A stretch of DNA of 64,000 bases from an uncultured Hyphomicrobiales bacterium (GTDB taxonomy: Bacteria; Pseudomonadota; Alphaproteobacteria; Rhizobiales; Beijerinckiaceae): assembly GCA_903847605.1 (NCBI GenBank), contig CAINED010000078.1, forward strand, positions 62,001-126,000. Direction: 5' to 3'. Shown here one piece after another: positions 27,504 to 34,384 of the stretch. The first letter of the stretch is position 1. Each line of letters begins with the position of its first letter. A program made the position numbers and the translations under genes. The notes beneath the pieces were generated by a model. The model ran no database searches and had not been told where the DNA came from. It was given only the letters and a program-made list of their open reading frames with translations.

Positions 27504-27569
27504 GATATGAACTTCATGCCTACTAGACCGGCGGCAAGAGATTGTCACGTAGCTCCAAAAAGGTGGCAC

Positions 27570-28043
27570 ATGACGCGCTTATTATCGATTGCCTTGTCGT
27601 TTCTCACTCTCGCTTTTTGTTCAACAGGTCTGTCAGCACAACAGGAACTGCCCAGACGGATGACTTTTTTCGAGGGCAGGTGTCGAATGCAATTAGTAGC
27701 CGACTTCCTTCCATGCCAGCCTAAAACTCTTTTTGCAGAACTGAGAAACGGGCGGGCGTTCCTGACTTTCTTTGCGGGCAAACATTCATGGACGGTTTCT
27801 GGTTCGGGCGATAGGCAGCCAAACCTAGAGAATTACTATCATAGCATCGACACCATCAGAATGTTGGAAGGGAGCAAACATGTCGGCGAAGATCGACAAA
27901 TGGAGGGCGAATGCCATTTCCGATTGAATAAGCAGGCTACCAAATTTTTCTGGATCAGGTGTGACGTATATAATCGAGGTAAAGGCTCCCATTATAAATT
28001 CTATTTTGAACCAATAATTAAGTTCGAAAAGAAAGATTTTTAA
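27570..28043 (+). CDS. Exported protein, function unknown (IS66 cargo)
   Basis: 157 aa from ATG 27570 with AGGTGG just upstream; the frame is open to 27507 but the export signal starts at MTRLLSIALSFLTLAFCSTGLSA. The mature part has four or five Cys (RCRMQL, LPCQP, GECHF, RCDVY), probably disulfide-bonded. AT-rich codon use. It follows the gene at 27165 by 66 nt. No family recognised. Confidence 0.6.
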   Translation: MTRLLSIALSFLTLAFCSTGLSAQQELPRRMTFFEGRCRMQLVADFLPCQPKTLFAELRNGRAFLTFFAGKHSWTVSGSGDRQPNLENYYHSIDTIRMLEGSKHVGEDRQMEGECHFRLNKQATKFFWIRCDVYNRGKGSHYKFYFEPIIKFEKKDF

Positions 28044-28227
28044 TATTAGAATGCGGACCTATGAGTATAGGAGACATTGCCCGGAATAGGAAGTCGTTAA
28101 GCTGGGTTGGAGTGGTCAGTTTGAAATCCCAGACGTTGCTTCTTTAAAAAAATTTCAATTCTGTTTTCAATTGCAAATCGCGCAGACAAAGGCGATCTTG
28201 TCAGTAATTGGCGATAATGCAGCGAAG

Positions 28228-28560
28228 TTAGTAGACCGGAACCTTATTCACGCGGCAGTCAAATGATCCTTTTATTTTATTGTTAAAGAACCTTCCCATA
28301 GAGTCTGCGCCTAGAAAAGCCGATACAATGCTGCGATCAATTGCACAATAGTGGAACCAGCTACCCCTGATGTTTATAAGCATATACATGTTTCTTTGAT
28401 CGAAGCATAGTTCATGAATAAAGCTACTTTTCTTTATCTCTTGGCATTCGAATGGTGTGAGGGCAACGAAGCCTCTATATTTAACGTCAACTGTTCTGGC
28501 CTGTCCGCCTCCGCTTGCTAAGCAGACGATAATGGCAGTTGAAAAAATGCTATATCTCAT
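28228..28560 (-). CDS. Exported protein with a KTSC-like domain (IS66 cargo)
   Basis: 110 aa. Signal peptide (MRYSIFSTAIIVCLASGGGQA), then SSFIHELCFDQRNMYMLINIRGSWFHYCAIDRSIVSAFLGADSMGRFFNNKIKG (about 45-98), which follows the KTSC pattern: a short beta sheet, then the helix-turn ending S-x-G-x-F/Y-[FL]-N-x-x-I-K. KTSC domains occur in mobile elements and near nucleic-acid enzymes, mostly cytoplasmic, so an exported form is unusual. AT-rich. Confidence 0.65.
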   Translation of the reverse strand: MRYSIFSTAIIVCLASGGGQARTVDVKYRGFVALTPFECQEIKKSSFIHELCFDQRNMYMLINIRGSWFHYCAIDRSIVSAFLGADSMGRFFNNKIKGSFDCRVNKVPVY

Positions 28561-28658
28561 GATGCGCTGGCTCTTCTAAATCAACATCGAATACTGATGT
28601 AGATAGGTTCTGAGGGCTTGAGGTAAAGGACGAGTTTAACCTGCTTGTTTTCCTTCGA

Positions 28659-28952
28659 TTACTTACATGGCTTGTTTTTCTCAATTGTGGCCTTAGCGTC
28701 CGTCTCCTTAAGCAACAAACTGTAGGAAACGGTACAACCCCCTGATCCACAGGAAAACCATTCCTCAATGAATGCTTGTGCTCGGTGCGGCGCAATAATT
28801 TTAAAAACATTACTGCCACCAGACGAGCCCCCACATTGTGCTATTTTGCTGAGGCGAAGACGGTTCTTGTTACCCTTTACCGAATCCTCAAGAAGCCCCC
28901 CCGGTCCCCACTCTCTCGAAAGTACGTTACTAGCGAACTCGACGCTAACCAT
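28659..28952 (-). CDS. Hypothetical 97-aa ORF at the right end of the IS66 element
   Basis: Its ATG falls in the target duplication. The first 30 residues look non-native, while the C-terminal part (GGSNVFKIIAPHRAQAFIEEWFSCGSGGCTVSYSLLLKETDAKA) looks like real protein with paired Cys. It may be the 3' remnant of a gene cut when the element end formed. Confidence 0.35.
   Translation of the reverse strand: MVSVEFASNVLSREWGPGGLLEDSVKGNKNRLRLSKIAQCGGSSGGSNVFKIIAPHRAQAFIEEWFSCGSGGCTVSYSLLLKETDAKATIEKNKPCK
28930..28949 (-). repeat. IS66 right inverted repeat
   Basis: Read inward it begins GTTAGCGTCGAG. The tip matches GTAAGCGTC of the left end except for one base; similarity then weakens. The outer boundary is fixed by the target duplication. 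Confidence 0.65.
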
Positions 28953-28957
28953 GTGGT
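28950..28957. repeat. Target site duplication, right copy
   Basis: CATGTGGT, matching 23535-23542. It encodes the His-Val-Val of the integrase in both fragments. Confidence 0.85.
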
Positions 28958-29099
28958 TGGTGATGCCACGGAACGAGCATACCGTCGCGGCGATGCGCTG
29001 GAAAAGCGGCGCGCGTTGATGGAAGCATGGGCAGGCCATTGTCAGCCCGTAAGCGAAGGCAAGCTGCTGCCGTTTCCAAAGCGCGCTGCTGCGGTTTGA
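28958..29099 (+). pseudogene. Tyrosine integrase, C-terminal part
   Basis: Continues the integrase after the insertion: GDATERAYRRGDALEKRRALMEAWAGHC and a tail ending KRAAAV. The Tyr codon at 28980-28982 (ERAYRRGD) is the expected nucleophile. The fragment has no start or promoter, so the integrase is inactive as it stands. Confidence 0.9.
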
Positions 29100-29424
29100 A
29101 GGCGGGGGGCCTTCGCTGCGCGCGCTCTGCGCGCAGGGCCGACGGGGGCCTGAAAAATCACAAGCTCTGGCCAGTGGTCCAGACTGGCTCGCGCGATTTC
29201 CGGGTCAGAAAATTTTGTTTCCCCAAAAATTTCTGCCGCACGCCCAACCCCGTTAGAGAATCCAATGCACGCACTAAGTCCATGAAGGATGGCGCGAAAC
29301 AGTCGCGCGCGCACGCGAGGTGTTGAACGGGCGGACATGTCGCCTCGTTGACTCTCAGGCTCATTGCGCAAAGCATTACGCTCAGAGGTTATTATGTGGG
29401 GCGATTGGGGTACACTAGACTGAA
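29100..29424. other. Gene-free stretch after the integrase remnant
   Basis: 325 bp. A GC-rich inverted repeat CTGCGCGCG/CGCGCAG lies near 29116-29136 and could end the integrase transcript. A minus-strand reading frame (29042-29533) covers it but overlaps the integrase end and looks like chance. Confidence 0.35.
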
Positions 29425-29823
29425 TTAGTGGCTTGTTCGTCTCGTCATTCCTAAAATACTCTCCGTTAACCGAAACCCAGACCCTAACCGAGAGATCACC
29501 GACGTATTGTTCGAGTTTGCCCATAATACGCAATGAGAGGTTGCAACTGACACAGAAATTTCAATAGCCGTTCGTAACAAGAAGTACACTACAAAATATT
29601 TTGTTTGTTTTTCGCCAGACGTTTTGCTTTCAAGTACAAATCTGCCGCAGTAGGTCATTTCTCCATATTCCGAACCGAATGACAGATCACTTTCTATGGT
29701 CACGATGTGTTCTGGATTAAGCCGGCTAACTGTTCCAACAGCGCGCCAAGTTGGAAGCATATAGATTAAAAATAAAACCCCCATCAATAAAATTATGATG
29801 ATATTTTCTATTGTTTTTTCCAT
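29425..29823 (-). CDS. Membrane-anchored protein of unknown function, paralogue 1
   Basis: 132 aa, ATG 29823 with GGAGG 5 nt upstream. One N-terminal membrane helix (IIIILLMGVLFLIYMLP, about 8-24) and an outside domain with YCGRFVLESKTSGEKQTKYFVVYF and HCVLWANSNNTSVISRL. The neighbour at 29843 has the same layout (LCGRFSMESKTKG, YFFNVYF, MCVLSGEKLNTRVISRV), so the two are tandem paralogues. Two conserved Cys could pair. AT-rich. No family recognised. Confidence 0.65.
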   Translation of the reverse strand: MEKTIENIIIILLMGVLFLIYMLPTWRAVGTVSRLNPEHIVTIESDLSFGSEYGEMTYCGRFVLESKTSGEKQTKYFVVYFLLRTAIEISVSVATSHCVLWANSNNTSVISRLGSGFRLTESILGMTRRTSH

Positions 29824-29842
29824 ACGGTCCTCCGTCTTTTGG

Positions 29843-30241
29843 TCACTTTGAGGAAAACTTTTCTAACTTACCTTTTGTAATAATACCGCCCAACTCTACC
29901 CTTGAGATAACCCGAGTATTGAGTTTCTCACCCGAAAGCACACACATTCGCGCCGCTTCCTCCTGTAATTCAACTGACCGTCTATGAGCGAAGTATACGT
30001 TGAAAAAGTAGGAGGATTTGGTGCCCTTTGTTTTGCTCTCCATCGAGAAGCGCCCGCAGAGTTGGGGGGACTTTGGGTCAAGATCAATGAGAAAAACCCT
30101 CTCTAAGCTGACGGTGTCCTCTGGATACCGTTCGTTTAGGATACGTTCCGCTTCCCATCCAGCTTCGAAATAGTTGTAGGTGCTGACCAAGGCTATGATC
30201 AGCACGATAACGCCCACGACGTTGGCGATCCGGTCCCCCAT
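29843..30241 (-). CDS. Membrane-anchored protein of unknown function, paralogue 2
   Basis: 132 aa from ATG 30241 (GGGG about 8 nt upstream; an ATG five codons earlier is an alternative). N-terminal membrane helix (IANVVGVIVLIIALVSTYNYF), then LCGRFSMESKTKGTKSSYFFNVYFAHRRSVEL and ARMCVLSGEKLNTRVISRVE. First gene of a two-gene operon, 19 nt before paralogue 1. The Cys-Gly-Arg-Phe and Val-Ile-Ser-Arg blocks are shared by both. Confidence 0.65.
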   Translation of the reverse strand: MGDRIANVVGVIVLIIALVSTYNYFEAGWEAERILNERYPEDTVSLERVFLIDLDPKSPQLCGRFSMESKTKGTKSSYFFNVYFAHRRSVELQEEAARMCVLSGEKLNTRVISRVELGGIITKGKLEKFSSK

Positions 30242-30392
30242 GTGACTGTGCCCCATTTAGACGTTCAAAACATAGCAAAATGTCTCTGGCAGAAAAAGAA
30301 AACTTTTATTCTCAGTACTTTAGTGCTTGAATCTCATTTCGGCGTGATTATGTTTCTTCTAGCCAAAGCGCCGTTTCTTGCGGTTGCAATTC

Positions 30393-30638
30393 GTGAGTGA
30401 TCCTGTGGAAGCTCTGACCAATACTACTCCCCTTGCTCGTATCCTTGTGCTTAAGGACGGCCGACAGATAGGAACAATATCGGATGCTACTATGTTTGTC
30501 CGCGACTTGGAGAACGAGGTCGCGGGTCGGCTCCACTGGATTACTGCCGACAACGCGCTCACAGGGCCAAGTCAGATTAGTTACAGCACGAGAGCAATAT
30601 GGAACGCTCTGGCTACCGATGGCCTGTTAGCCGATTGA
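30393..30638 (+). CDS. Small hypothetical protein
   Basis: 81 aa from the GTG at 30393 (a TTG at 30378 is also possible). Sequence such as TPLARILVLKDGRQIGTISDATMFVRDLENEVAGRLHWITADNAL looks like a small folded protein and has plausible codon use. No strong ribosome site and no family recognised. Confidence 0.45.
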   Translation: MSDPVEALTNTTPLARILVLKDGRQIGTISDATMFVRDLENEVAGRLHWITADNALTGPSQISYSTRAIWNALATDGLLAD

Positions 30639-30841
30639 CGCCCACCTGACCTGCCACTGAACTTTCATCCAGCAGCGATTAGAGTCTCGGCGTAGTTTAC
30701 GCCGTACGGCGCGGGTTGAGCAACATGCGGTCGGCGTAGCTGATCGGGTTGCGCAGACGATCGCATGTTGCGGAGATTGATGGCGTAGGCCGCCAGCGTG
30801 AGATGCCCGCATATCGACGGGACGAGATTCAATATCTCGCC

Positions 30842-30994
30842 ATGAGTCAGCAAAAGTCTCAATTCGACGAAAGAGGCCGGATCGAACGACGCTTTCGCGA
30901 GATGGGGCTCGAAATCACATATTTAGGGCGCATCAAAAAAGACGGGCTCGAATACAACCCGTTTGAAACATCGTCATACGATCACGATGTCTGA
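30842..30994 (+). CDS. Small hypothetical protein
   Basis: 50 aa from ATG 30842: MSQQKSQFDERGRIERRFREMGLEI, then YLGRIKKDGLEYNPFETSSYDH. Charged and soluble. The frame is open upstream to 30749 but that part reads poorly. The short stretch 30640-30840 between it and the previous gene holds nothing I can support. Confidence 0.4.
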   Translation: MSQQKSQFDERGRIERRFREMGLEITYLGRIKKDGLEYNPFETSSYDHDV

Positions 30995-31742
30995 ATTTTC
31001 TTCGGAGAGAAGTGTCGATGACCCTTGGTGAATGTTTCTGGTGAAGCTGGCACAGGGAGACAGTCCCCAGCTTGCGCTCGGGCTGTCCCCGCCATGACCC
31101 TCGGAGCCATGCCCCTGGAGCCGCTGGATCACGATCCCCCTCGTAAGGTCGTGACTTGCTCGCTACTTCTCGACGGGAGTACGAGCCCGCCGGCGGCGCA
31201 TGGGCTTCGAGCCTTCGGGCTGCCCTTCCGATCTATCGCCGCAGTCCCACGGTTCGGATGCGTTTCGTGCCCCGCCGTCTGTGTACCGACGACACGATCC
31301 GCCAGCCGGTCGTCTGAAAATCGGGATTGTGGTAAGAGAAAACCACGTCCTGATCGCTTCGACCGATCTGGATTGCCCCGGTGGCGCGTCAACGCTGCCG
31401 GGGCCTCCTGCGCAAGGTCTGCGATCTCCGGGCGTGCCTCAACGCACTCAATGTCTGCTTGCGCCCGTGCCGCTCGCTGGGAGCGGCGTTGCAACGATTG
31501 CAGCAACTTGGCTACACGCGCGCGCGTGCGAGTGCTTCGCTCGCGAATCAGGGGCGTCGGTTCTGTGCATTTGACCTGCTTCGATCGCGCGGGCGCCGGG
31601 CCTCAGAATTCGAGATGAAATGCTCTTAAGCCACTGCTATTATTGGTGAAATTGTCCGCATTTTTCGTGATGTATGTTAGAGTGCGTTTCAAAGTCCGCA
31701 ATTGGCTCCGAAGCTTCTGCCCATGAAGCGAAAGGAGCTTTC
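30995..31742. other. Island stretch without a convincing gene
   Basis: 748 bp. Several GC-rich overlapping frames are open (for example 31025-31618 plus, 31381-31629 plus, 31129-31506 minus), but none has sensible composition, a ribosome site or a recognisable domain. It may contain a decayed gene. The last 120 bp are more AT-rich and should contain the promoter for the AlpA-like gene. Confidence 0.35.
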
Positions 31743-31946
31743 ATGAAATCGAGTGAAGCCACAAAGCGCGAAGCCGCGACTGTCGAACGTCATGCTTGGC
31801 GCGTGCGCGAGTTTTGCGAAGCCGTGCGAATTTCGCGCTCGCACTTTTACGAGCTGATGAAGCGCGGCGAATTGCGGACCGTGACTCTGGGCGGCCGCCG
31901 GCTCGTCCCGGATTCCGAACGCCTGCGACTGCTCGGGGAGGGCTGA
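31743..31946 (+). CDS. AlpA/excisionase-type helix-turn-helix regulator
   Basis: 67 aa from ATG 31743 (AAGGAG 6 nt upstream). WRVREFCEAVRISRSHFYELMKRGELRTVTLGGRRLVPDSE is a MerR-like winged helix-turn-helix of the HTH_17 / excisionase type, as in AlpA, which activates integrase or replication genes of P4-like elements. It heads a three-gene operon with the micro-ORF and the ATPase. Confidence 0.8.
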   Translation: MKSSEATKREAATVERHAWRVREFCEAVRISRSHFYELMKRGELRTVTLGGRRLVPDSERLRLLGEG

Positions 31947-31948
31947 CG

Positions 31949-32092
31949 ATGCGCCCCGTTGAATCTCGAGTCCTGCCGGGGGCGATGCTGGCCAATCCAG
32001 TGGCGACTTGTTTTGCCGCCCGGTTTAATCTGCCCGGTTGGTTGGCGCGCCTTTTGTGCGCCCTCGCGATGTGTGGAGGGCGGCTCGCATGA
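31949..32092 (+). CDS. 47-aa micro-ORF coupling AlpA to the ATPase
   Basis: ATG 31949 with GGGGAGGG 5-6 nt upstream and 2 nt after the AlpA stop; its TGA overlaps the next ATG (ATGA at 32089-32092). Product MRPVESRVLPGAMLANPVATC... has a hydrophobic stretch (GWLARLLCALAMCGG). It may be a real small protein or only a translational coupler. Confidence 0.5.
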   Translation: MRPVESRVLPGAMLANPVATCFAARFNLPGWLARLLCALAMCGGRLA

Positions 32093-33309
32093 GTCAGGCT
32101 CCACCCGAGTTCCGGTTTTGGACACAAGACCAGCGCAACGATTGGTTTGCGAACGAAGCCCGCGAGTATCGAGACAGGAAATCGCGAGCGGCGGCCAGCC
32201 CGTTGGCCTCGTCCATAATGCCCGCTGATGGACCAGCGGCGCGCGCTGGCGTCAATCTCATCTCTGCGGCCAGTGTGAAGCCCGAACCGATCGATTGGCT
32301 TTGGCCGGGCTTTTTAGCGCGAGGCAAGCTGCACATTCTCGCGGGGGCTCCTGGCGCTGGCAAGACAACGCTGGCGCTCCGCATGGCCGGCATTGTCTCC
32401 AGCGGCGGCGCATGGCCCGATGGTCAATATAGTCAGCCGGGACGAGTGATGATCTGGAGTGGAGAGGATGGCCTAGCCGATACTCTCGCGCCGCGCTTGC
32501 AAGCTTCCGGAGCCGATATGTCGCGCTGCTATTTTGTAGGGACAGTGCGCGACGGCAGGGGACAACGACCGTTCGATCCCGCGAAAGATGTTCCAGCGCT
32601 CCGAGACGCGATCATACAGGCTGGCGGGGCGTCCCTTCTGATCTGCGATCCCATCGTCTCGGCGATTGCGCTCGACTCGCACAAGAATTCTGAAGTGCGG
32701 CGCGGCCTGCAACCGTTGGTAGATCTTGGTGCCGAATTGAATTGCGCTGTGCTTGGCATCACGCATTTCAGCAAAGGAACGGGCGGGCGCGATCCGGTCG
32801 AAAGAATCACCGGCTCTATCGCCTTCGGCGCTCTGCCGCGTGCGATCTTTGCGGCTGCAAGGGAACAGGCGGACCCAGATGGGGCGCCGTCGGATCGCCG
32901 CCTGTTCGTCCGCGCCAAATGCAGTAATGGCCCCGATGGCGGCGGCTTCGCCTACAAGCTCGCTATCGAAACTCTGGAGGGGTCTCATCCTATACCGACG
33001 TCCGTCGCTATTTTCGGGGAAGCCTTGGCGGGCGAAGCGCGCTCGCTATTGGCGGTCGCCGACGATCCCGCATCCGGCCGAAGTGGCGCGCTGGCGGTTG
33101 CAAAGGACTTCCTGCGTGACCTGCTGGCCGTCGGGCCCGTCCCTGCGATTGATGGCAAACAGGCGGCGGCCGATGCCGGTGTCGCTGGGCGGACGCTGGT
33201 GCGGGCAAAAGAGGCGTTGGGGGTCAGTTCTCGAAAGTCAGCGATGAACGGCGGCTGGGAGTGGTATTTGCCTGAAGGTTGCCAACAATCTGCGAAGGCT
33301 GCCAACTAA
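32089..33309 (+). CDS. RecA-fold AAA ATPase, RepA/DnaB-helicase-like
   Basis: 406 aa from ATG 32089 with GGAGGG 8 nt upstream. Walker A GAPGAGKTT (86-94), Walker B SLLICDPIVSAI (about 181-192), and LGITHFSKG, a polar motif of AAA_25 / RepA-type hexameric ATPases. The C-terminal 70 residues look like a DNA-binding helix bundle (AVAKDFLRDLLAVGPVPAIDGKQAAADAGVAGRTLVRAKEALGV). Such proteins replicate or mobilise plasmids and islands, so a replication function of the excised island is likely. Confidence 0.8.
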   Translation: MSQAPPEFRFWTQDQRNDWFANEAREYRDRKSRAAASPLASSIMPADGPAARAGVNLISAASVKPEPIDWLWPGFLARGKLHILAGAPGAGKTTLALRMAGIVSSGGAWPDGQYSQPGRVMIWSGEDGLADTLAPRLQASGADMSRCYFVGTVRDGRGQRPFDPAKDVPALRDAIIQAGGASLLICDPIVSAIALDSHKNSEVRRGLQPLVDLGAELNCAVLGITHFSKGTGGRDPVERITGSIAFGALPRAIFAAAREQADPDGAPSDRRLFVRAKCSNGPDGGGFAYKLAIETLEGSHPIPTSVAIFGEALAGEARSLLAVADDPASGRSGALAVAKDFLRDLLAVGPVPAIDGKQAAADAGVAGRTLVRAKEALGVSSRKSAMNGGWEWYLPEGCQQSAKAAN

Positions 33310-33379
33310 AATGCTTGGCATTCTTCGGGCAATTTTGGAAATCTTCGGTCCTTCAGTAGTTTGGCCGCACTTGCGTCGG

Positions 33380-33739
33380 CTATGTACAGGGCCATGCTTC
33401 GCGAAGCGCTCGCTGGGCGATCTGCGATAGTGGCAGATGGAGTTGCTTCGGGTTGCGATCCGCATACTGGATTATAATCGCCACCATTTGTCGGGGTATG
33501 ACGCCGTTGGGCATACACGCCCGCAATTTCATGTCGATGAGTGGCTGCAACTCGGCCAAAGTCGTTGTGATCGTCAGGCAACGCGTCGTAGTGATTCCCA
33601 TGAATCTGCCCGCCAATAGATCGCGACAACCGGGCAGCTCATTGTTGCCGCTCAGGTAGGTTTGGCTTTGTGCGAGGATTGGCGTGGAAGACATCAAAGG
33701 CAGAGCAGCGCAGGTCATTGCGAGCAAAATCCGCTTCAT
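33380..33739 (-). CDS. Rap1a/Tai-type immunity family protein
   Basis: 119 aa with signal peptide (MKRILLAMTCAALPLMSSTPILAQ). The mature part has LSGNNELPGCRDLL at its start and KLRACMPNGVIPRQMVAIIIQYADRNPKQLHLPLSQIAQRALREAWPC at the C-terminus, matching the Rap1a/Tai pattern of periplasmic immunity proteins that inhibit type VI amidase effectors. No effector gene is adjacent, so it would be an orphan. Last gene before the tRNA. Confidence 0.75.
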   Translation of the reverse strand: MKRILLAMTCAALPLMSSTPILAQSQTYLSGNNELPGCRDLLAGRFMGITTTRCLTITTTLAELQPLIDMKLRACMPNGVIPRQMVAIIIQYADRNPKQLHLPLSQIAQRALREAWPCT

Positions 33740-33935
33740 TGCAAAGCCTCAGTGTACGAAGTGGAAAACTAACCCCTTTGGGCGACCGGTACAATCGCAT
33801 GACGCGAATTGCATGTGGCGCGGCCGCTCGCAATCGCCCGCGCGCCCCACTCGAACATATTTCGGGGTCCAAATTGGGGACTGACTTCCATTGCGAATGA
33901 AAAAGATAATATAATCAAATATTTGATAAATGGAT

Positions 33936-33950
33936 ATGGCGGAGAGAGTG
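33936..33950 (+). repeat. attR-type direct repeat at the tRNA 3' end
   Basis: ATGGCGGAGAGAGTG; from position 33937 it is the CCA end and acceptor strand of the tRNA on the minus strand. Identical to 22325-22339. Confidence 0.85.
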
Positions 33951-34026
33951 AGATTCGAACTCACGGTAGGCTTGCACCTACGGCGGTTTTCAAGACCGCT
34001 GCCTTAAACCACTCGGCCATCTCTCC
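33937..34026 (-). tRNA. tRNA-Ser (anticodon UGA)
   Basis: 90 nt including an encoded CCA. Acceptor GGAGAGA pairs with TCTCTCC, the anticodon loop CTTGAAA gives TGA, a long variable arm follows, and the T-loop is GTTCGAATC. The 3' end serves as the integration site of the island to its left. Confidence 0.95.
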
Positions 34027-34384
34027 GGGAACGCGATTGCTGCGCGTCGAAGCGCACCTTGGATCAGAAGCGCGCGGCATTTTCAAGCCGGTTGTCGGCC
34101 CGTCGCCGCAGGGTTCGCGCAAGCCTCGGTCGCTCGCCGCAAGCTTGCGGCATGACACGGCGACCAGAGTGAGCTATGTGCCTCAATTCATTTGGGTGGC
34201 CACAGTTCGGTCGCATTTGGGCGATCAGGGTCGTGACGACCAAAGCGGGGCAGGCGGATTGAAGATTAACGGTAATTTAGCCCTGAGGGCGGATGATGGC
34301 TTGCCGGTGAACGGTGGCGACATGCATGCGGCATGCGCCGCGGGCAATTGCGGCGAGTCAGTTTCGAGTTCTGCGTACCCCCTG

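Larger units (their letters stand above)
23543..28949 (+). mobile_element. IS66-family element with passenger genes, 5407 bp
   Basis: The left end GTAAGCGTCC has the GTAAGCG tip typical of IS66. The right end read inward is GTTAGCGTCG: 8 of the first 9 bases match, 13 of the first 20. It is flanked by CATGTGGT duplications. It carries tnpA, tnpB and intact tnpC, then a PAS-domain gene, a second tnpC tail, GGGAC repeats, two plus-strand exported proteins, a KTSC-like protein on the minus strand and a short minus-strand ORF. IS66 elements with passengers are known, but about 3 kb of cargo is large. Alternatively, later insertions enlarged an originally short element. Confidence 0.8.
22325..33950. 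mobile_element. Genomic island integrated in tRNA-Ser(UGA), about 11.6 kb
   Basis: Bounded by the direct repeat ATGGCGGAGAGAGTG (22325-22339 and 33936-33950); the right copy is the 3' end of the tRNA-Ser gene on the minus strand. A P4-type tyrosine integrase gene lies next to the left copy. Contents: the integrase split by an IS66 element, tandem paralogous membrane proteins, an AlpA-like regulator, a RecA-fold ATPase and a Rap1a/Tai-type protein. Parts of the island are clearly AT-richer than the flanks. With the integrase broken, it is probably fixed in place. Confidence 0.85.

Noticed and set aside
29042-29533. 163-aa minus-strand frame next to the integrase remnant
   Set aside because: Overlaps the integrase C-terminus and the 3' end of paralogue 1; composition unconvincing.
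30665-30862. 65-aa minus-strand frame that could be a transposase remnant
   Set aside because: No diagnostic motif; cannot be told from chance.
31025-31618. 197-aa plus-strand frame in the island
   Set aside because: Arg/Ser/Cys-rich, no ribosome site, no domain; competing frames are equally open.
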